Positions 35,295 through 39,673 of a stretch of DNA of 39,673 bases are shown here, piece after piece. Below the pieces are notes generated by a model. That model was not told the DNA's origin and searched no databases. It saw only the letters and a list, made by a program, of their open reading frames with translations. Made by a program: the position numbers and the translations under genes. The first letter of the stretch is position 1. Each line of letters opens with the position of its first letter. The DNA is taken from the NCBI RefSeq assembly GCF_000428725.1, contig NZ_AUAM01000041.1, positions 1-39,673 on the forward strand. The letters run 5' to 3'. This stretch comes from Psychromonas aquimarina ATCC BAA-1526 (GTDB lineage: Bacteria > Pseudomonadota > Gammaproteobacteria > Enterobacterales > Psychromonadaceae).

Positions 35295-37130
35295 TTATTT
35301 TTCTATTAAATAAATATGCTCACTGCTGACATAATAATCATCCGCTAAAAAGTTTTTGCCTAAAATCATGCTGTAGTCAAAGCGGCTGCGGTCCTGCAGG
35401 TTGACCCGTACTTTTTTGGTCTCACCATTGAGTGTAACGTCCATGATAACAATCGGGCGTTCGTTGGCTTTTTCACCTGCTTTGGCTTTGACTCTCATTA
35501 CACCCGCAACTTCTTTGGTAAATTCTTTTTTAGTGCCTAATTTATTTTCATAGGTAAAGGTCACCATATCTTTACCTTTATCTTTAAAGCGCTGGATATT
35601 AACGGCATTCATGGAACTTACATCGGCACCGGTATCAAGTTTAGCCGGAAAAGCTAATTTACCAAGCTGTACAACTTCAATAAAACCGGCTTTAACCGGG
35701 GCATGGGCCGTTAAGATATTTTCCGATCTGACGTTAAGAACCCGCTTATCAGAAAAGAAGCTTCTGCCCAGTAAAATATCCGGCTGCTCAGCATTTTCTT
35801 TTACCTCAAGCGCCAGCTGCAGTTTAAAGGGGTTCGCATTTAACTGGACATCACCCTCTATAACAGGTCTGCGCTCTTCACCGACAACAATAATTTTTTC
35901 AACAGGTTTAACTATCTCCTGCTGTAGTCCGTCTTTTTTAATGGTTATTTTTACTTTGCTTTGTTTTTCTAAAAGTTCAAATTTCTCTACCAGCAGCTTT
36001 GATGTTTTAGCCGCAAAAGAGGGCTCTGCCGAAAGTTTAATATTTTCAAAGAGCATATCTTCTTTTGCGGAGATCACCTCGGTTGTCTTGCTGTTAAATT
36101 TTTCTGTTTTTTCAGCTAAAAGATACTGCCTGCTCGGGTCAATCATAAAAAACTTGCTTAATGATTTACGGCCCAGGCGTAACTGACTGCTGCTTTTTGA
36201 GCGGTCTTTTAAGTAAACTAATATATGCTGTTTAAATCCGTTAGCCGCCTCAATAGGGACATAAACCAGCGGAGTAGAATAATCTCTGAAATTCAGCATA
36301 CGTACTATCGGCAGCTGCATATTTTTCTTTTTGTTGTTTGAACCGACAAGATCAAAGTTAACAGTGCTGTTTTTTTGATCAACTTTCACATTGGCCGCAT
36401 TTAAAATACTGTAACGGTTGTGCATCGACATGCTGACATTAACAGGAATGTCTAATACCGACAGACGCTCTTTTCTGCCTATGATTTGCGACTCTTCCTG
36501 GGTTTGAAAATAATCATATCCGGCTAAGACCCAGGCATTTCCCTGCAGATAACTTTTTCCGACCAAAAATGGTGCAGAAAAGACACTACGATCGGTTAAA
36601 TTAACCGGTGTAGTGATTTTGTGGCCGCCGATAGACAATGCCATTTCGATTACCGGTCTGAAAATCGGCTCAGGGCTGCTGCGGCTGCGTATAGAGCTGA
36701 TGTTAAACAGAGGCCGGGTAATGGTAATATCTTCACCTGTATAGGGGTTTGCTACTGTAAATTCTACTGTTGCTTGAATATTTTTTTCTGTTGACGTGAA
36801 ATGGTCTTTGTCTAACCTTTCTTTTGGGCCGCCGAGCTCATAAACTATTGTTTCCAGTAGTTCATTAGTTTTTAAACCTTTATATTTTTCATTTTGGCTG
36901 GTAACCACAATATTATCGGCGTGCATTGATGTGGTTTCAGCTCCGGTGTCAATTTTTCCGGTAAATGGAATGGCACTTAATTCTGCGACATCATTGTAAT
37001 AGATGTTTTCTAAACGTCCTAAAACCGGCTTATCATCTACTTGATAACTCGTCTGCCCGGCAATGATCTCAGCGCCTGCGGTAGAGCATAATAGTAAAGC
37101 TGTAAATGTGGTCAGAATTCTTTTAATCAT
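35295..37130 (-). CDS. Secreted retropepsin-like protein with two DTG domains
   Basis: A signal peptide (MIKRILTTFTALLLCSTAGA) is followed by at least two domains of the retropepsin-like/Zn_protease family (PF05618 type, which includes RimB). The first has D61-TGAETTSMHA and ends with LVGKSYLQG; the second has D499-TGADVSSMNA and ends with ILGKNFLADDYYVSSEHIYL. Middle parts (RLGRKSLSKFF, LLGRSFFSDKRVLNV) look like related domains without DTG. Total 611 residues, far longer than single-domain family members near 150-170. It is probably periplasmic. Substrate and activity are unknown. Confidence 0.8.
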   Translation of the reverse strand: MIKRILTTFTALLLCSTAGAEIIAGQTSYQVDDKPVLGRLENIYYNDVAELSAIPFTGKIDTGAETTSMHADNIVVTSQNEKYKGLKTNELLETIVYELGGPKERLDKDHFTSTEKNIQATVEFTVANPYTGEDITITRPLFNISSIRSRSSPEPIFRPVIEMALSIGGHKITTPVNLTDRSVFSAPFLVGKSYLQGNAWVLAGYDYFQTQEESQIIGRKERLSVLDIPVNVSMSMHNRYSILNAANVKVDQKNSTVNFDLVGSNNKKKNMQLPIVRMLNFRDYSTPLVYVPIEAANGFKQHILVYLKDRSKSSSQLRLGRKSLSKFFMIDPSRQYLLAEKTEKFNSKTTEVISAKEDMLFENIKLSAEPSFAAKTSKLLVEKFELLEKQSKVKITIKKDGLQQEIVKPVEKIIVVGEERRPVIEGDVQLNANPFKLQLALEVKENAEQPDILLGRSFFSDKRVLNVRSENILTAHAPVKAGFIEVVQLGKLAFPAKLDTGADVSSMNAVNIQRFKDKGKDMVTFTYENKLGTKKEFTKEVAGVMRVKAKAGEKANERPIVIMDVTLNGETKKVRVNLQDRSRFDYSMILGKNFLADDYYVSSEHIYLIEK

Positions 37131-37513
37131 GTTTCAGCACTCATCATTTAGATATTATTAATAAAGCTTAACAGCCGCTTATTGTCTATCTGCCGCTAAG
37201 TTCGTCTATATCCATTAATATACCCGTTACACTTCGAGATGCAAAGTCAGCAGGCCGAGAGTCGGGTAAATTCTAGGTAAATTCCAGCTATACATCTGCA
37301 GGTACTTCCGAGCAGCTGAACAATCTGTGCTGTAAAATATTTCTGCTGTTAATTTTCCTGTTTACTGTCGATACTGCTGATTTATTCACCTGTTCCCGGC
37401 GGCCGTAGATCATTATTTTAATTTAGTGTCCGATCAGCGTAAATAATACTTGCCTGGAAGCACTGTACTGCTGTACTGTTGCGTCATTACAATGGGCGTC
37501 AGGGAGATTGAAA
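37131..37513. other. Intergenic region with a tandem 8-bp repeat
   Basis: It lies between the divergent retropepsin gene and trpR. CTGTACTG occurs twice in direct tandem at 37463-37470 and 37471-37478, about 35 nt ahead of the trpR start. The AT-rich TAAATAATA at 37440-37448 could hold a -10 element for trpR. I see no gene. Confidence 0.5.
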
Positions 37514-37777
37514 ATGATAGCTGAATTATTAAGTGAAACAGCCGTTAGTGAGGACTTAACATTACTGCTTCCTCTGCTGTTGTCACCTGAAGAGCTAAAT
37601 GCAGTTAACGGGCGAATCTTGGTTTATAAAGAGCTGCTGCTTGGTGAAAAGTCGCAGCGTGAGATTGCTAAAGAGTACAAAATCAGCATTGCGACCATTA
37701 CACGCGGTTCAAATAATTTGAAATCGATGAGCAGTGCGGAAATAAAATTGTTACAAAAATTATTAATTAAGGAATAA
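37514..37777 (+). CDS. trpR: Trp operon repressor family protein
   Basis: This 87-residue protein matches TrpR: LLLSPEELNAVNGRILVYKE, LLLGEKSQREIAKEYKISIA and TITRGSNNLKS, which is the helix-turn-helix. Residues equivalent to E. coli Arg54 (Arg34) and Arg84 (Arg64), which clamp tryptophan, are kept; Thr44 is Ser and Ser88 is Asn. It lacks about 20 N-terminal residues of E. coli TrpR. ATG 37514 has AGGGAG 7 nt upstream; the TTG at 37508 is too close. It starts an operon with an aromatic permease, 4 nt apart. Confidence 0.92.
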   Translation: MIAELLSETAVSEDLTLLLPLLLSPEELNAVNGRILVYKELLLGEKSQREIAKEYKISIATITRGSNNLKSMSSAEIKLLQKLLIKE

Positions 37778-37781
37778 GTTT

Positions 37782-39038
37782 ATGTCAGAGGTAGTAAGCA
37801 GCGAGGTAATACAGCCTAAACAGGATACGCAGATATCTTCGCTTGGTGGTATTTTTATTATTACAGGGACCAGTATTGGTGCCGGTATGTTCTCGCTGCC
37901 GGTGCTGACGTCAAATATGTGGTTCGGCTGGGCCGCCTTGTTTCTTGCTGTTTCCTGGTACTGTATGTACAGCTCTGCTTTATATTTACTAGAAGCAAAT
38001 CAGAAGTTTAAGCACGGTGTAAATTTCGACACCATGACTAAAACATTATTGTCTCCTTCGTTACGTGTAATCAATGGGTTATCTGTTCTTTTTGTTAGTT
38101 ATATTCTGGTTTATGCCTATATATCCGGCGGCGGCTCTATGCTTGGGCACAGTCTGCAGTCTGGATTAGGTATTAACCTGAGCCAGTCAGTGAGTAGTTT
38201 TATATTTGCTGTTTTACTGGGTTTAATTGTGAGTTTCAGTACCCGTGCCGTAGACCGTTTTACTTCAGCAATGCTCGGCGGCATGGTGATCACCTTCAGT
38301 ATTGCTATTTTTGGTCTGCTTAATAATGCTCAATTTTCGCAGCTGCAGCCTTTTGCTGAAATGGGTGAACGCTTACAGTACAGCTGGGCGGCGATTCCTG
38401 CATTAATGGTATGTTTTGGTTTCCACTCAAATATTCCCAGCCTGGTTAAGTATTATCAGAAAGACAGTAGAAAAGTGGTTAACTCAATTCGTTACGGCAG
38501 TTTGTTAGCGATAGCTATCTACCTGGTGTGGTTACTGGCAAGCTTTACTGCGATCGGGCGTGAAGGTTTCGCCGCTGTTATTGATGCCGGCGGCAATATG
38601 GGCGCATTAGTTGCCGCTATGGAATCTGCTGATTCTGGTCCTACGCTGGCCGTTATGCTGCAGCTGTTTGCTAACTTTGCCGTGGCGACATCATTTCTCG
38701 GGGTTGCACTGGGCTTATTTGATTTCTTAACCGATCTGTTAAAAATGGATAATAGTATTGCCGGGCGCAGTAAAACGGCACTGCTGACATTTATTCCACC
38801 GATGATCGGCGGCGTGTTATTTCCTAATGGTTTTATTTATGCAATTGGTTATGCCGGTTTTGCAGCGGCTGTTTTTGCACTATTCACTCCGGTGGCTTTA
38901 GCATATCAAGCGCGTAAGAAAATGCCGCAAAGCAGCTTTACTGTACCTGGCGGCAGCCTGCGTATGTTGGTGGTTATTATATTTGCTGTTTGCGTAGTGG
39001 TATTCCAGGTTTTATCTATGTTAGGAGTTGTTGCCTAA
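37782..39038 (+). CDS. Aromatic amino acid permease (Mtr/TnaB type)
   Basis: The 418-residue inner-membrane protein has eleven or so helices and HAAAP family motifs: IITGTSIGAGMFSLPVLTSN, LLEANQKFKHGVNFDTMTK, YAYISGGGSMLG, CFGFHSNIPSLVKYY and LGVALGLFDFLTDLLKMDNS. By recollection it is nearest to E. coli TnaB and Mtr, tryptophan importers driven by proton symport. It follows trpR by 4 nt, which supports tryptophan as substrate and repression by its own repressor. Tyrosine specificity cannot be excluded. Confidence 0.92.
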   Translation: MSEVVSSEVIQPKQDTQISSLGGIFIITGTSIGAGMFSLPVLTSNMWFGWAALFLAVSWYCMYSSALYLLEANQKFKHGVNFDTMTKTLLSPSLRVINGLSVLFVSYILVYAYISGGGSMLGHSLQSGLGINLSQSVSSFIFAVLLGLIVSFSTRAVDRFTSAMLGGMVITFSIAIFGLLNNAQFSQLQPFAEMGERLQYSWAAIPALMVCFGFHSNIPSLVKYYQKDSRKVVNSIRYGSLLAIAIYLVWLLASFTAIGREGFAAVIDAGGNMGALVAAMESADSGPTLAVMLQLFANFAVATSFLGVALGLFDFLTDLLKMDNSIAGRSKTALLTFIPPMIGGVLFPNGFIYAIGYAGFAAAVFALFTPVALAYQARKKMPQSSFTVPGGSLRMLVVIIFAVCVVVFQVLSMLGVVA

Positions 39039-39079
39039 ACTGATCTGCAATGTTGTGATAGAAAAGTTTATTAGTAAGT

Positions 39080-39115
39080 GCCCCAGGTTAACTGCATAAC
39101 TCGGGGCTTTTTTTT
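39080..39115 (+). terminator. Terminator of trpR-permease operon
   Basis: GCCCC pairs with GGGGC, extended by GTTA/TAAC inside the stem, and a run of eight T follows. Confidence 0.92.
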
Positions 39116-39117
39116 GG

Positions 39118-39673
39118 CTATGTCTTAGTTAGCTGTTGCGACACTCGTCCAACAGCCTCAAATAAACAAATCTCAGGTGTTATTTCCGTACGATAACGTT
39201 CTAGCATTCGACGCCAACCCAAGTAATTCCCCAAATACTTTGTTGCCACACCGTGAAACCGATTCATCCATTCTTTAAGGCGACTATCAAATGCATTAAC
39301 ATTTTGAATATGGAAAGCGCCTCGAGCCCTTGGTCCTTTACTACTAATGACTTCATGTTCAATACCGACTTTTCTGCAAAATGCTGAATAAACAGCAGCA
39401 CCATCTGTACAAAGTATTGCGTCTTTATCTATAAGCGGTGTTAAGGCAGTTTCAATATGTACTGCATCTACTCTATCTAAAATTATCGTGGCGGTTGATT
39501 GGTGCCGATCTCTTACCACCAGAACAGGAATTTAGTCATCACTTGTTCCCCTCGTTTTACCAACGCCTCCACGCTTTCTCGGTGTACGGGGCAAGTTACG
39601 CTGGCCTTTAAATGATTCAAGAAAGAAGGTCTCATCAGCCTCTACAATCCCTTCTTCATGCAAGGCTTGATGA
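39118..39673 (-). pseudogene. IS1595-type (ISXO2-like) transposase, broken, runs off the edge
   Basis: The frame, read leftward from the window edge, has [17 protein letters not shown], then [14 protein letters not shown], an in-frame TAA at 39534-39532, then IPVLVVRDRHQSTATIIL, LCTDGAAVYSAFCRKVG, HIQNVNAFDSRLKEWMNRF and GVATKYLGNYLGWRRML. These are the DDE core motifs of IS1595-family transposases. A single base change from CAA (Gln) would explain the stop. The N-terminal zinc-ribbon half lies beyond the window. Only the downstream part, from 39519 if GTG were used, could be translated, so the element is probably dead unless it is read through. Confidence 0.85.

Noticed and set aside
35611..36186. 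191-residue open frame opposite the retropepsin gene
   Set aside because: It is a shadow frame of a real gene with a signal peptide and conserved motifs.

Overview
The window looks like chromosome from a marine gammaproteobacterium of the Psychromonas/Vibrio/Shewanella neighbourhood. The evidence is the conserved ssrA-smpB-ratA-ratB-bamE block, the hemA-prfA-prmC-sirB2-sirB1-kdsA operon, the tmRNA tag ANDDNYALAA, a MetJ-controlled metNIQ operon, and chemotaxis and diguanylate cyclase genes with marine-type sensor domains. Psychromonas is my best guess, from family resemblance only.

Layout. (1) 1-5100 is a P2-like prophage remnant: the C-terminus of a terminase-M-like protein, tail chaperone E with its -1 frameshift extension E', two tandem paralogous lipoprotein cassettes each with its own terminator, and a tail tape measure protein. 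It stops against the 3' end of ssrA (tmRNA), a classic integration site. (2) 5195-13667 is core genome: ssrA, smpB, ratAB, bamE, then hemA-prfA-prmC-sirB2-sirB1-kdsA and a DUF423 gene without an ordinary start codon. (3) 13681-14286 is an array of about 80-bp repeats, each with a hairpin and most with a copy of the rlmM ribosome-binding site and start codon; it runs directly into rlmM. (4) 15641-20280 holds a Cache-GGEEF diguanylate cyclase and the metNIQ methionine importer, read leftward from a promoter with MetJ boxes between -35 and -10. (5) 20439-26910 holds a PfkB sugar kinase, a chemoreceptor followed by a periplasmic binding protein, pspBC without pspA, a Cys-rich small protein, gltS and a small unknown gene. 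(6) 27098-34565 holds an AraC regulator, pepT with a DUF3389 gene, a viroplasmin-type RNase HI, MscS, a second solute-binding protein, a small zinc-finger-like protein, a duplicated-domain lipoprotein and an unknown protein. (7) 34613-39038 holds yciA, a large secreted tandem retropepsin-like protein, and a trpR-aromatic permease operon. (8) The right edge is a broken IS1595-type transposase.

The most unusual structure is the repeat array upstream of rlmM. It forms a chain of four 22-codon micro-ORFs, each ending 10-12 nt before the next copy of the rlmM start, the last leading into rlmM itself. The hairpins in divergent copies carry compensatory base changes. Second is the prophage remnant, where terminase M is joined directly to tail gene E and two lipoprotein cassettes sit between E' and the tape measure gene.
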